From the NCBI GenBank assembly GCA_965262055.1, contig CBDHEI010000002.1, positions 1,488,001 through 1,552,000 on the forward strand: a DNA stretch of 64,000 nucleotides, given 5' to 3'. Below, piece by piece: positions 31,966 to 39,948 of this stretch. The stretch is from G958296245 sp965262055 (lineage in GTDB: Bacteria; Chloroflexota; Dehalococcoidia; Lucifugimonadales; G958296245). The position numbers and the translations under genes are program-made. Position 1 is the stretch's first letter; the number at the start of each line of letters is the position of its first letter. Under the pieces are notes generated by a model. It worked only from the letters and a program-made list of their open reading frames with translations. It did not search any database and was not told where the DNA came from.

Positions 31966-33558
31966 ATGGCAACACCAAAGATCATGTTCTACCACGACGG
32001 CAGGCACCCCCTCATCTACATGTACGAACCGCCCATGCGCAAAGAGGAGTACGAGGCCGCCGTGGACGAGCTGGCCGGCACGCCGGTAGAGGCCCTGATG
32101 TTCTGCCTCGGCGACGGCCGCACCTTCCTGCACGACACCAAGGTGGGGGAGCTCTGGGGCCACAACGTCGAGCGTTGGCGCCACCTCGTCTTCCAGCGTG
32201 CGCACCGCAACGCCAGGGCCCTCATAGACGAGGGCAACGATCCTCTGCGGATCGTGTGCGACAGGGCCCACGCCAAGGGCATGCTCATCTACCCCACGCT
32301 GCTGGTGCAGCAGGGGAGCGGCGAGCGCGGCGTAGATAGCCGGAGCTCCGACTACCGCTACGACAACAAGCACCTCGAGATAGGCGCGCAGGGTGGCGTG
32401 GACCGTAGCTGGCGCGGCTTCGAGTGCCTCGACTTTGCCCGCGAGGAGGTCCGCGAAGAGCGCTTCGCTATCATCGAGGAGACCCTGCGCAAGTACCCCG
32501 TCGACGGCTTCGAGCTCCAGCTCAACTACACGCCATACTACTTCCACCCAAACCGAGTCGACCAGGGCCGCGAAATCATGACGGCGTGGATAGCGCGCGT
32601 CCACGATGAGGTCAAGCGCAGCGGGGCCGGGCGCGAGCTCGCCATACGCGTGCCGGCCAGCGTGGAGGGATGCCTGTCTGTGGGTCTAGACCTCGAGGAT
32701 TGGATACGGAAGGGCATCGTGGACGTCCTCATCGGCCAGACCATGGCGGTGCCGGAGCTCGTCAACCCGATGGCCGACTTCACCCCCCTGGTCGATGCGG
32801 CCAAGGGCTCCGCTACACGGGTCCACGCGGCCATTCATAGCAACGTCGACTCCGACCGCATCTCGGAAGCGACTACAGAGATGACCAGGGCGGCCGCTTG
32901 CAACTACTGGGCGCAGGGCATCGACGGCCTCTACCTCGCTCACTGGTTCTCGTACTGGCCCTACGAGGCGCCGTTCTACGAGAAGCTGCGGGAGCTGCCA
33001 CACCCGGACGTGATGGCGCCGAAGGACAAGATCTACCATATCCCCACGGAGTCGGGGCGTTATCCGCGTCCCGTCACCGAGCCCGGCGTCACGACCCATC
33101 TGCCGACAGCGCTTGCCCCCGACCGGCCCGCGGTGCTCGAGATGCGCGTCAGCGACGACCTCCACCGCTGGGACCGGGATGGCAGGGTGCACGAGGTGCT
33201 GCTCCGCGTCCGCGTCATGAACGTCAACGAGCGCAATAGGATACGCCTCACCCTCAACGGCAAGGAGGTGCCCCAGTCCCTGCTCAGGTCTATCAACCAG
33301 ATATACCGCATGATCGCGCCGCGCTACCGCACCGGCTACGGCTACTGGTACGTCTACCGGCTGGACCGGGACCACTGGCCCGTCCAGGGTCTCAACACGC
33401 TGGAGGTCGCGCTAACGGAGTACGACGATGAGGTAACAGTCGAGCCCTACGTGCGCGACGTCGAGCTGGAAACCCGCTACCTGCAGGGCAAGAACTTCCA
33501 CCGGGGCAACGACCCTGACCTCGGCCCCATCGAGTACGCCTCCGACCGCCAAGGCTGA
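31966..33558 (+). CDS. Predicted TIM-barrel hydrolase-like protein, paralogue B
   Basis: A 530-residue distant paralogue of the protein at 28538-30040. The shared landmarks are an N-terminal YEPPM, NDPLRIVCDRAHAKGMLIYP, KYPVDGFELQL, VGLDLEDWIRKGIVDVLIG, NYWAQGIDGLYLAHWFSYWP and a C-terminal beta-sandwich (VLLRVRVMNVN through VRDVELETRYL). Where paralogue A has ELDI this copy has ELQL, so a possible acidic active-site residue differs. ATG 31966 follows a 100-bp gap; an in-frame upstream extension to 31915 is rejected because homology begins at KIMFYHDGRHP. The role is probably carbohydrate or aromatic-compound catabolism, by context only. Confidence 0.72.
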   Translation: MATPKIMFYHDGRHPLIYMYEPPMRKEEYEAAVDELAGTPVEALMFCLGDGRTFLHDTKVGELWGHNVERWRHLVFQRAHRNARALIDEGNDPLRIVCDRAHAKGMLIYPTLLVQQGSGERGVDSRSSDYRYDNKHLEIGAQGGVDRSWRGFECLDFAREEVREERFAIIEETLRKYPVDGFELQLNYTPYYFHPNRVDQGREIMTAWIARVHDEVKRSGAGRELAIRVPASVEGCLSVGLDLEDWIRKGIVDVLIGQTMAVPELVNPMADFTPLVDAAKGSATRVHAAIHSNVDSDRISEATTEMTRAAACNYWAQGIDGLYLAHWFSYWPYEAPFYEKLRELPHPDVMAPKDKIYHIPTESGRYPRPVTEPGVTTHLPTALAPDRPAVLEMRVSDDLHRWDRDGRVHEVLLRVRVMNVNERNRIRLTLNGKEVPQSLLRSINQIYRMIAPRYRTGYGYWYVYRLDRDHWPVQGLNTLEVALTEYDDEVTVEPYVRDVELETRYLQGKNFHRGNDPDLGPIEYASDRQG

Positions 33559-33597
33559 ACGCTCCCTCCACTCTGTGCCCTGAGGTCATGCGCGCCC

Positions 33598-33627
33598 TTG
33601 ACTGCGTACGAACACCCGTGCTATTCT
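33598..33627 (+). promoter_or_regulatory. Promoter with extended -10 in the 33559-33978 gap
   Basis: TTGACT (33598-33603), an 18-bp spacer and TATTCT (33622-33627) preceded by TGC, giving an extended -10 TGCTATTCT identical to the one before vapB. An ATG lies at 33634, seven bases after the -10, where transcription should start. Confidence 0.45.
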
Positions 33628-33633
33628 CTCCCC

Positions 33634-33780
33634 ATGAACAGGCTACGCCCCTTCGCCGAACGTCGATGCACCCGCCCGGAAGCCCCCTGTTCCCAAATCG
33701 TTTCAAAAGTGGTCGAATATGCCCCATTTGTGTCTCAGAAGGCTCCCAAATCGGTCCCAAAGAGCAGAAGCCCCAGATAG
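33634..33780 (+). CDS. Possible leaderless 48-residue ORF
   Basis: A short basic open frame, MNRLRPFAERR at the start and SKVVEYAPFVSQKAPKSVPKS near the end, begins at the predicted transcription start of the promoter at 33598-33627, so a leaderless message is possible. I recognise no family. The rest of this 420-bp gap contains the direct repeat TCCCAAATCG (33691 and 33744) and three ATGGAAC units exactly 10 bp apart (33784, 33794, 33804), so the transcript could instead be a non-coding RNA or a remnant. Confidence 0.25.
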   Translation: MNRLRPFAERRCTRPEAPCSQIVSKVVEYAPFVSQKAPKSVPKSRSPR

Positions 33781-33920
33781 GGAATGGAACAAGATGGAAC
33801 AGAATGGAACACTTTTCGGCGGGGGCGCCCCGAAAACCGCCTACAGCCCCCGGCTCTCCGTATCTCCCGCGACGCACGAAACCCATCTCCGGCGAGTTGT
33901 ATTTGGCCCCATTGCGCCGG

Positions 33921-33949
33921 TTGACATCACCCATACCCGTAGATACCAT
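33921..33949 (+). promoter_or_regulatory. Sigma-70 promoter for the phytanoyl-CoA dioxygenase gene
   Basis: TTGACA (33921-33926), 17-bp spacer, TACCAT (33944-33949). The predicted start near 33956 leaves a leader of about 23 bases, which includes GGTGGAGG (33963-33970) ahead of ATG 33979. Confidence 0.65.
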
Positions 33950-33978
33950 CCCACTAGCCCCCGGTGGAGGCGCACTCG

Positions 33979-34827
33979 ATGGGACTGACAGAACAGCAGG
34001 TCACCTTCTTCGATACCTTCGGCTACCTCGCCTTCCCCGGCCTGTTCGCCGACGAGGCCGCCACGATAATCGACAGGTTCGAGGCCGTGTGGCGGGCCCA
34101 CGGCGGAGGCCATGACGGCAGCCCCCACGACTACGAGCGCCGATCGGTGTTATTGCAGTTCGTCGATCAGGACGAGTACCTGAGCGCGCTCCTCGACGAT
34201 CCCCGGATCGAGGGTGCCATGGCCTCCCTGCTCGGCGACGACTTCAACTACATGGGGGGATCGGGCAACTACTACGTGGGCGACACGCACTGGCACTCCG
34301 ACTTCTACACCGAGACCAAATACACATCGATAAAGCTGGCCTTTTACCTCGACCCCCTGACCAGGGATACGGGCTGCCTCAGGTTCATCCCCGGCAGCCA
34401 CCGTTACGGCGACGCCTTCGCTAACGCCCTCCAACCCGTCGCCCAGCAGCCGCGACAAAGCCAGGGACCCGATCTCTGGGGCGTCGCGGCGCCGGACATA
34501 CCCTGCGTGGCCATGGAGACCCAGCCCGGCGACATGCTCATATTTAACCAGCGCGCCAAGCACGCCTCCTTCGGCGGAGGCGGTAGCCGCCGGATGATGA
34601 CCATGAACTTCGAGGAGCGTTACGCCGAGGAGGACCTGCCCGAGCTGCGCGAGAAGATCGCCGGAATGGCCCGCCACTGGATCGACGCCAGCTATGGCGA
34701 GGCCATGGTCCGCACCGCCGGGCCGGGGCGCATGAAGCACCTGGAGCAGCGCATGGCCAACGATGGCCACCTAGCCGCCCTCGTCGCAAAGGCCCGCGAG
34801 GAGATGCCCGAGCCCGCCAGGGGGTGA
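33979..34827 (+). CDS. Phytanoyl-CoA dioxygenase (PhyH) family oxygenase
   Basis: A 282-residue Fe(II)/2-oxoglutarate-dependent oxygenase of the PhyH family. The facial triad is visible: His106 and Asp108 in HWHSDFYTE and distal His195 in KHASFGGGGSRR, whose Arg would bind the 2-oxoglutarate carboxylate. CLRFIPGSHRYGDAF is the family's conserved strand. ATG 33979 has a well-placed GGTGGAGG and a promoter just upstream. PhyH paralogues are numerous in SAR202-type genomes and hydroxylate diverse hydrophobic or small substrates; this one's substrate is unknown. It is followed after 3 bp by the MetE-like gene, indicating a joint function. Confidence 0.9.
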   Translation: MGLTEQQVTFFDTFGYLAFPGLFADEAATIIDRFEAVWRAHGGGHDGSPHDYERRSVLLQFVDQDEYLSALLDDPRIEGAMASLLGDDFNYMGGSGNYYVGDTHWHSDFYTETKYTSIKLAFYLDPLTRDTGCLRFIPGSHRYGDAFANALQPVAQQPRQSQGPDLWGVAAPDIPCVAMETQPGDMLIFNQRAKHASFGGGGSRRMMTMNFEERYAEEDLPELREKIAGMARHWIDASYGEAMVRTAGPGRMKHLEQRMANDGHLAALVAKAREEMPEPARG

Positions 34828-34830
34828 GCC

Positions 34831-35913
34831 ATGTCCGCTGACCCTCCGCTCTTCCCCACCTACGTAGTCGGCAGCCTGCCCCGCGACGAGTGGGTGGTCG
34901 ACGCCGTTAGGGCCCGCGAGGAAGGCCTTATCGCACACGACGACGCCGACCGGATGCTGGACGGCGCTGTGCTCTCCGCCATACGCATGCAGGAGCAGGC
35001 CGGCCTCGACTACGTGTCCGACGGCGAGCTGCGGCGCAACAGCTACCTCCGTGTCTTCATAGACGCCGTCGAAGGCTACGAGGCGGATGCCATCCCGCCC
35101 GGTGCATTCAGCACGTCGTCCATACACGCCATCGTTTCCCCCATCGTGCAGCGGCGCTCCATCAGCGGAAGCGCCCCGGACTACCTTGTCGACAACGCGA
35201 CCGCCCGCACCATAGCGGCGCTGCCCTCCCCCTACACCATGGGGGTCACGATGTGGACGCCGGAGAGATCGTCCGCCGCCTACGCCTGCCCCGAGGAGGC
35301 CATGCGCGTCTGCGCCAAGATCATAAACGCCGAGGTGAAGCGCCTCGCCGCCGTCGGCGTGGACGTGGTCCAGCTCGACGAGCCCTGGCTCGGCGACCTC
35401 GCCAACCCGGACTACCGCCTTGACCAGGGGATCGACGACCTTGACCGCGAGCTGGAGCTGTACGTGGAGGCCATCAACAGCTCCCTCGATGGCGTCGAGG
35501 GCGTCTCCACGACCGTGCACGTCTGCGGCCACACCTCGCCCTCGAGCCCCGGCAGCGAGGCGTGGCCATACGACGTCGTCTTCGAGGCGCTGGGCCGCAT
35601 GAACGTGGACCGCTTCACCATCGCAATGACCGGTCCCAACGCGGCCGGCTTCCAGGCACTGAGCAACTACCCCGCCGGAAAGGTGCTGGGCCTCGGCGTG
35701 CTGAATACCATAGAACAGGCCGTCGAGACCCCGGAAGATGTGGTCGAACGCGTGGAGAGGGCCATGGAGTACGTGCCCGCCGAGCGGATCGCCCTGAACC
35801 CCGACTGCGGCTTCTCCCCGTCCCGGCGCAACCGCCGCAACGCCGGCGAAGTCTACCTGAAGCTGAGGGCCATGTGCGCCGCGGCCGAGACGCTGCGCGC
35901 TAAGTACGCCTGA
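34831..35913 (+). CDS. MetE C-terminal-like (cobalamin-independent methionine synthase family) protein
   Basis: A 360-residue protein matching the catalytic barrel of cobalamin-independent methionine synthase. The N-terminus PLFPTYVVGSLPR and the strands VDVVQLDEPW, VHVCGHTSPS and ALNPDCGFSP include the zinc ligands His230, Cys232 and Cys326. The N-terminal substrate domain of true MetE is missing, so this belongs to the short group that uses other methyl donors or acceptors, for example in breakdown of methylated compounds. It is transcribed with the PhyH oxygenase 3 bp upstream; oxygenase plus methyltransferase suggests demethylation, which is inference. Confidence 0.85.
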   Translation: MSADPPLFPTYVVGSLPRDEWVVDAVRAREEGLIAHDDADRMLDGAVLSAIRMQEQAGLDYVSDGELRRNSYLRVFIDAVEGYEADAIPPGAFSTSSIHAIVSPIVQRRSISGSAPDYLVDNATARTIAALPSPYTMGVTMWTPERSSAAYACPEEAMRVCAKIINAEVKRLAAVGVDVVQLDEPWLGDLANPDYRLDQGIDDLDRELELYVEAINSSLDGVEGVSTTVHVCGHTSPSSPGSEAWPYDVVFEALGRMNVDRFTIAMTGPNAAGFQALSNYPAGKVLGLGVLNTIEQAVETPEDVVERVERAMEYVPAERIALNPDCGFSPSRRNRRNAGEVYLKLRAMCAAAETLRAKYA

Positions 35914-35946
35914 CGCCAAAACCGGGAGGAGCTGTTCAAATACGGG

Positions 35947-36417
35947 TTAGTCTTGTTGGCTTGGGGGCCGCATCATCTTGGCCTTCTGGAGTCGCTCAGC
36001 CCTGCGGGTGGCCGTACCGTAAACGAAAACGCCTACCAGAACGGCGAGGTTACCACCTGCAACCCATACGGCCTGGGTAGGGAAGCCTTGAGCGACGATA
36101 TACCCAGCAAGACCAAATCCGGCCAAGGAAACTATGAAGCCTGCCCCTAGGCCAAGGTACGAACGCCTAGAATCGCCACCAACGGCAAGTTGCTCAAGTT
36201 GCTGACGGTGTTCGCCCTGCTTTTCTGCCATAGTGAGGATACGGTCAGCAGCTCCTGGCAGAATAGCTTCGTAGTCACGCAGATCGGCCGGTGGGGGTAC
36301 TGGCCCCCTGAATGACAACGACGTGATGGTTTGCGTCGCTAAGGTGTCGCCCTGATCGTGGTCAGCTCTCCGGGTGGAAGGCTGGTGCTGACGTCGTGGC
36401 TTGTCCCTGCGGGGCAA
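35947..36417 (-). CDS. DUF2335 membrane protein
   Basis: A 156-residue protein. The conserved part PPPADLRDYEAILPGAADRILTMAEKQGEHRQQLE is the DUF2335 signature, followed by two membrane helices (LGLGAGFIVSLAGFGLAGYIVA and VAGGNLAVLVGVFVYG) and a short cytoplasmic tail rich in Lys and Arg. DUF2335 proteins occur in mobile and phage-like settings and have no established function. The true start may be internal, since the first 25 residues are basic and unconserved. It lies 2 bp behind the small gene at 36420-36647 in less GC-rich DNA. Confidence 0.75.
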   Translation of the reverse strand: MPRRDKPRRQHQPSTRRADHDQGDTLATQTITSLSFRGPVPPPADLRDYEAILPGAADRILTMAEKQGEHRQQLEQLAVGGDSRRSYLGLGAGFIVSLAGFGLAGYIVAQGFPTQAVWVAGGNLAVLVGVFVYGTATRRAERLQKAKMMRPPSQQD

Positions 36418-36419
36418 AG

Positions 36420-36647
36420 CTACACTACTATGGGGTTTGCTTCGCCCGTTGGTGCATCAGCATACAACTTCATCGCCGTACGGATATCATCACCGACATC
36501 GTACCAGTCCATCCACAGAGCCACCGCATCTGCCCATTCAGGTGACGGTGAAACATTGTATTCGCTTAGGGTGTCCCCGATGTCCACGATGCGAGCCCAC
36601 CCTTCTAAGAGCGAAGGTGTTGCGAACAGAATGGTGCTGCGATGCAT
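36420..36647 (-). CDS. Small conserved-looking protein beside DUF2335
   Basis: A 75-residue acidic protein beginning MHRSTILFATPSLLEGWARI, continuing DIGDTLSEYN, DAVALWMDWYDVGDDIRTAM. GGGGGAGGG precedes the ATG at 36647, which I prefer to an upstream ATG eight codons earlier. No family name comes to mind. The two-gene unit with DUF2335 is likely functional as a pair. Confidence 0.55.
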   Translation of the reverse strand: MHRSTILFATPSLLEGWARIVDIGDTLSEYNVSPSPEWADAVALWMDWYDVGDDIRTAMKLYADAPTGEANPIVV

Positions 36648-36772
36648 AATGGCGCCCTCCCCCAAAGACATATACTACCAATCTAATGCCAGATACACTC
36701 AGTCGTTACCGGCTGGCGTCCAGTGTATCATTCCATCACCACTAGGGCATTGGCAAAACCGGAGGTCTTGCG

Positions 36773-37759
36773 TCATCCCCACCCCGACATCTCGGCGCGG
36801 ACAGCGGGGTCCAAGCCCATCTCGTAGGCTGCGATCGCTTCGTCCAGCTGCTCGACGTTGTCGGCCCCCACCAGCATGGACGTAACGTCTGGGCTCGAAA
36901 GCACCCAGGCCATCGCCAGCCGCGTCATCGGCAGCCCCATCTCCCCGGCCTTGGCCCGCAGAAGCTCCACAATCCTGAAGCTGCTCTCCGAGTAGTACAG
37001 GTTCTGGTAGTCGGGCGCGACGTAGAACCGTGTGCCCTCGGGCGCCTGCGAGCGGTCGGGAGGTACGATACCTGTCAGCAGCCCCGCCCCGAGAGGGCTG
37101 TAGGTGGATATGGACACCCCTTCTCGTCTGCAAAGCGGGAAGGTCGCATTCTCCGCGTTCCGGGAGATTAGGCTGTAGCCCGGCTGGATCATATCGAAGC
37201 GGCGGTACCCGCCTCGATCGCTCGCCTCCAGCGCCTCCTGCAGATGCTCTGCCGAGTAGTTGCTGCACCCGATGGCTCGTACACGCCCGGTGCTGGCCTC
37301 CTTGTTGAGTGCATCCAGCGTCTCCGAGATGGGCGTGTCCGGGTCGTTGGGCACGTGCATGTAGTATATGTCCACGTAGTCCGTGCCGAGCCGCTCGAGG
37401 CTCCTGCCCAGCTCTGCCGCCACGTTCTCGGCGCTGCCGCCGGTGCTCACCTTCGTACCCAGGGTCACCTCGTCCCGGCAGCCGCGCGACCGCAGCCAAC
37501 GACCCAGGATCGCCTCTGAGGAGTACCACTCCAGCGATACCTCGCGGCTGTCCTCGAACCCCAACACCCGCTTGCGCCGCGCCTGCGCCTGGCCGCCGCC
37601 GTACTGCTCCGCCGTGTCGAAGGTGGTCACCCCGCGCTCCATGGCGTGGTCCATGACCCGGTACGACTGCTCCTCGTCGATCTCCCTGCCGAAGGTCAAG
37701 GTGCCCAGCACCAGCCGGGTAAAGCTTACGTCGCTGCGCCCAACCTGTCTGCGTTCCAA
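36773..37759 (-). CDS. Aldo/keto reductase
   Basis: A 328-residue AKR. Motifs: LVLGTLTFGREID, TFDTAEQYGGGQ with the catalytic Asp and Tyr, VTLGTKVSTG with Lys, VDIYYMHVPN with His, AIGCSNYSA, and SPLGAGLLTG. The start is TTG 37759, four bases after a strong AGGAGG; the longer open frame would run into the tRNA gene and is rejected. The substrate is unknown. It resembles the group often annotated as predicted oxidoreductases of sugar metabolism and differs from the AKR at 18439-19365. Confidence 0.9.
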   Translation of the reverse strand: MERRQVGRSDVSFTRLVLGTLTFGREIDEEQSYRVMDHAMERGVTTFDTAEQYGGGQAQARRKRVLGFEDSREVSLEWYSSEAILGRWLRSRGCRDEVTLGTKVSTGGSAENVAAELGRSLERLGTDYVDIYYMHVPNDPDTPISETLDALNKEASTGRVRAIGCSNYSAEHLQEALEASDRGGYRRFDMIQPGYSLISRNAENATFPLCRREGVSISTYSPLGAGLLTGIVPPDRSQAPEGTRFYVAPDYQNLYYSESSFRIVELLRAKAGEMGLPMTRLAMAWVLSSPDVTSMLVGADNVEQLDEAIAAYEMGLDPAVRAEMSGWG

Positions 37760-37821
37760 GTGTCCTCCTTGGCGGACCGCCGCCCGGCGATGTGCGGGTA
37801 GGGGAATCGGGGTAATGATGG

Positions 37822-37893
37822 AGCGGGTGATGGGATTCGAACCCACGACATTCTGCTTGGGAAGCAGATACTCTACCCCTGAGTTACACCCGC
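37822..37893 (-). tRNA. tRNA-Gly (anticodon CCC)
   Basis: The cloverleaf is complete on the minus strand: acceptor stem GCGGGTG/CACCCGC (37887-37893 with 37823-37829), D-arm containing AACTCAGGGGTAGAGT, anticodon stem TCTGC/GCAGA with loop TTCCCAA (anticodon CCC, reading GGG), and T-arm GGGTTCGAATCCC. The discriminator is T at 37822 and CCA is not encoded. It lies between the AKR and leucine dehydrogenase genes. A tRNA-Gly end is a common integration site, but no integrase is nearby. Confidence 0.95.
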
Positions 37894-37960
37894 CCTGCCG
37901 CGTATTCTAACAACGAACCGCCCGCAGTCTCAACATGCGGCTGCCCGTCTCAGCCCAGGA

Positions 37961-39037
37961 TCAGGACGCAGCACCACCAAAGGCCGGCCTGAGACGCCGC
38001 ACCGACTCGATGCGCCGCTCCGCGAGCCGGTTTGCCGCCACGTGGGGAGGCACGTCCTCAGCCCGCGATTCCGCGATGACCTGCGCGGTCGTATCGTATA
38101 TCCGCTCTGTCATCTCGCGGGCGTGCTCGGCCCTGTACGCGCCGCCTATCTCGGCGGCGACGTTGATGATGCCGCCGGCGTTGATCACGAAGTCGGGAGC
38201 GTAGAGGATCCCGCGCCGGTGCAGCTCGGCGCCCTGCTCGTCGGACAGAAGCTGGTTGTTCGCGCCGCCCGCGACGACCGCACACCGCAGGCGCGGGATA
38301 GTGTCGTCGTTCAGCACGCCGCCCAGGGCGCATGGCGAGAAGACATCGCACTCGACGTCGTATATCTCGTCCGGCCCCACGACCTCGGCCCCTAGCTCCG
38401 AGGCCTGCTTGCGCACGTCTTCGTAGACGTCCGTGACGACGAGCCTCACCCCCTCTTCGATCAGGTGGGACGCCAGCTTCTGCCCGACGCGCCCGAATCC
38501 CTGCAAGGCAACGACGCGGTCTCCCAGGTCTCCGGAGCCCCACACCGCCTCTGCGGCAGCCTTCATGCCCAGGTAGATCCCCAGGCCCGTGAGAATGGAC
38601 GTGTCGCCGCTGCCGCCCATCGAGAGGGGCAGCCCGACCACGTGCCGCGTCTCCTGGGCCATGGGCTCGATGTCAGCCGGCGTCATCCCGACGTCCGCGG
38701 TCGTCACGTAGCGGCCCCCGAGGCTTTCCAGGCAGCGCCCGAATGCGCGGAGCAGCGCCTCCGACTTGTCGGTGCGCGGGTCGCCCCAGATGAGAGCCTT
38801 TCCGCCGCCGAGGGACAGGCCGGCCACGGCGGACTTGTAGGTCATGGCGCGCGAGAGTCGCAGCACGTCGGTAACGGCGGCTTCCTCCGAGGCGTGGGGC
38901 CACATCCTGACGCCGCCGCACGCCGGGCCCAGCGTCGTGTCGTGTACGGCAATGAACGCCTTCAGGCCTGCTGACGGCTCGCTGAACGCGACGAGCATCT
39001 CGTGTCCGTACTCCGCCATATGCGCCATCGTGTCCAT
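37961..39037 (-). CDS. Leucine/valine dehydrogenase (Glu/Leu/Phe/Val dehydrogenase family)
   Basis: A 358-residue NAD-dependent amino-acid dehydrogenase that would convert branched-chain amino acids and 2-oxo acids. The N-terminal dimerisation/catalytic domain has LGPACGGVRMWPH and MTYKSAVAGLSLGGGKALI, including the catalytic Lys, and DVGMTPADIEPM. The C-terminal Rossmann domain has VVALQGFGRVGQKLASHL. Length is typical for leucine dehydrogenase (about 360) and much less than glutamate dehydrogenase. GGAGG lies five bases before ATG 39037. A divergent ABC ATPase gene starts 212 bp upstream; that gap contains TATACT (39160) and no gene. Confidence 0.9.
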   Translation of the reverse strand: MDTMAHMAEYGHEMLVAFSEPSAGLKAFIAVHDTTLGPACGGVRMWPHASEEAAVTDVLRLSRAMTYKSAVAGLSLGGGKALIWGDPRTDKSEALLRAFGRCLESLGGRYVTTADVGMTPADIEPMAQETRHVVGLPLSMGGSGDTSILTGLGIYLGMKAAAEAVWGSGDLGDRVVALQGFGRVGQKLASHLIEEGVRLVVTDVYEDVRKQASELGAEVVGPDEIYDVECDVFSPCALGGVLNDDTIPRLRCAVVAGGANNQLLSDEQGAELHRRGILYAPDFVINAGGIINVAAEIGGAYRAEHAREMTERIYDTTAQVIAESRAEDVPPHVAANRLAERRIESVRRLRPAFGGAAS

Positions 39038-39249
39038 ATGCGCCTCCGCATAGAGTCGAGTTTCTATCCATCATAGCAGGCCGGTAGACCCGGTCCGCTT
39101 CCTGGCCGCAAGATCCTGGGTGTGCAGATTCGCCGCAGGTTAATATGACACCCGAGGGGTATACTCTGACCGACCCATTTGCGTATTCGTCCCTGTCTCG
39201 GAGACGGATTCCTCGCTGCCGATAAATGATCAGCGGGATGGAGGCTGAG

Positions 39250-39948
39250 ATGAGCAGCGTACCGGCGGTGGGGCCTGTCCTTACGTGTCGGGGACTGACC
39301 CAGAGCTTCGGCGAGCGGCGCGTCCTGGATGGGGCCGATCTGGATCTCCACCAGGGGGAGATGCTCGCCGTCGTGGGCGTGAGCGGCTCCGGGAAATCGA
39401 CCCTGCTCTATGCCCTCGCCGGACTGTGCCAACCCGAGGCGGGCATGGTCGCCTGGGGCGGCCACGCCGACGTCTGGAGCCTGCGCGAGCCGCATATCAC
39501 CCTGGTCCGCCGGGCGGCGTGCGGGTTCGTCTTCCAGTTCCCCGCCTTCCTGGACGACCTCACGGTTGCCGCCAACGTCGCCGTTCCGCTGGTCGTGTCG
39601 GGAGTCAAGCCCCGCAAAGCCCGCGATCAGGCCGCTGAGCTGCTGGAGCGGTTCGGCCTCGGCCCCCTGACGGAGGAGTACCCGTCGACGCTATCGGGCG
39701 GGGAGCTCCAGCGCGCGTCGATAGCCAGGGCCTTGACCATGAATCCGAGCATCGTCTTCTGCGACGAGCCGACGGGCGCGCTGGACGAGAAGAACTCCGA
39801 GCTGGCGGTAGGCGAGCTGCGGCGGGTCGCCGAGGAATTCGGAGTCGGTGTGCTGATCGTCACGCACGACCCCTTGATCTCTGCCGCGTGCGACCGCGTG
39901 CTCCGTTTGGACGAGGGAAAGTTGGTGGAGGAGCGTGCGGCGGCATGA
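39250..39948 (+). CDS. LolD/MacB-type ABC transporter ATP-binding protein
   Basis: A 232-residue ABC ATPase: Walker A VGVSGSGKSTLL, signature LSGGELQRASIARAL, Walker B IVFCDEPTGALDEKN, and H-loop VTHD. The type fits FtsX-like transporters of the LolCDE/MacB class, which extrude or extract lipids, peptides or lipoproteins rather than pump solutes. ATG 39250 has GGAGG at the right distance; a start at 39226 would add eight residues. Its stop overlaps the permease start (ATGA). The partner permease has been split by an IS1380-family element, so the system is probably non-functional. Confidence 0.9.
   Translation: MSSVPAVGPVLTCRGLTQSFGERRVLDGADLDLHQGEMLAVVGVSGSGKSTLLYALAGLCQPEAGMVAWGGHADVWSLREPHITLVRRAACGFVFQFPAFLDDLTVAANVAVPLVVSGVKPRKARDQAAELLERFGLGPLTEEYPSTLSGGELQRASIARALTMNPSIVFCDEPTGALDEKNSELAVGELRRVAEEFGVGVLIVTHDPLISAACDRVLRLDEGKLVEERAAA

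Noticed and set aside
37822..37893. Genomic island boundary at tRNA-Gly
   Set aside because: No integrase and no second copy of the tRNA 3' end were found in the flanks.
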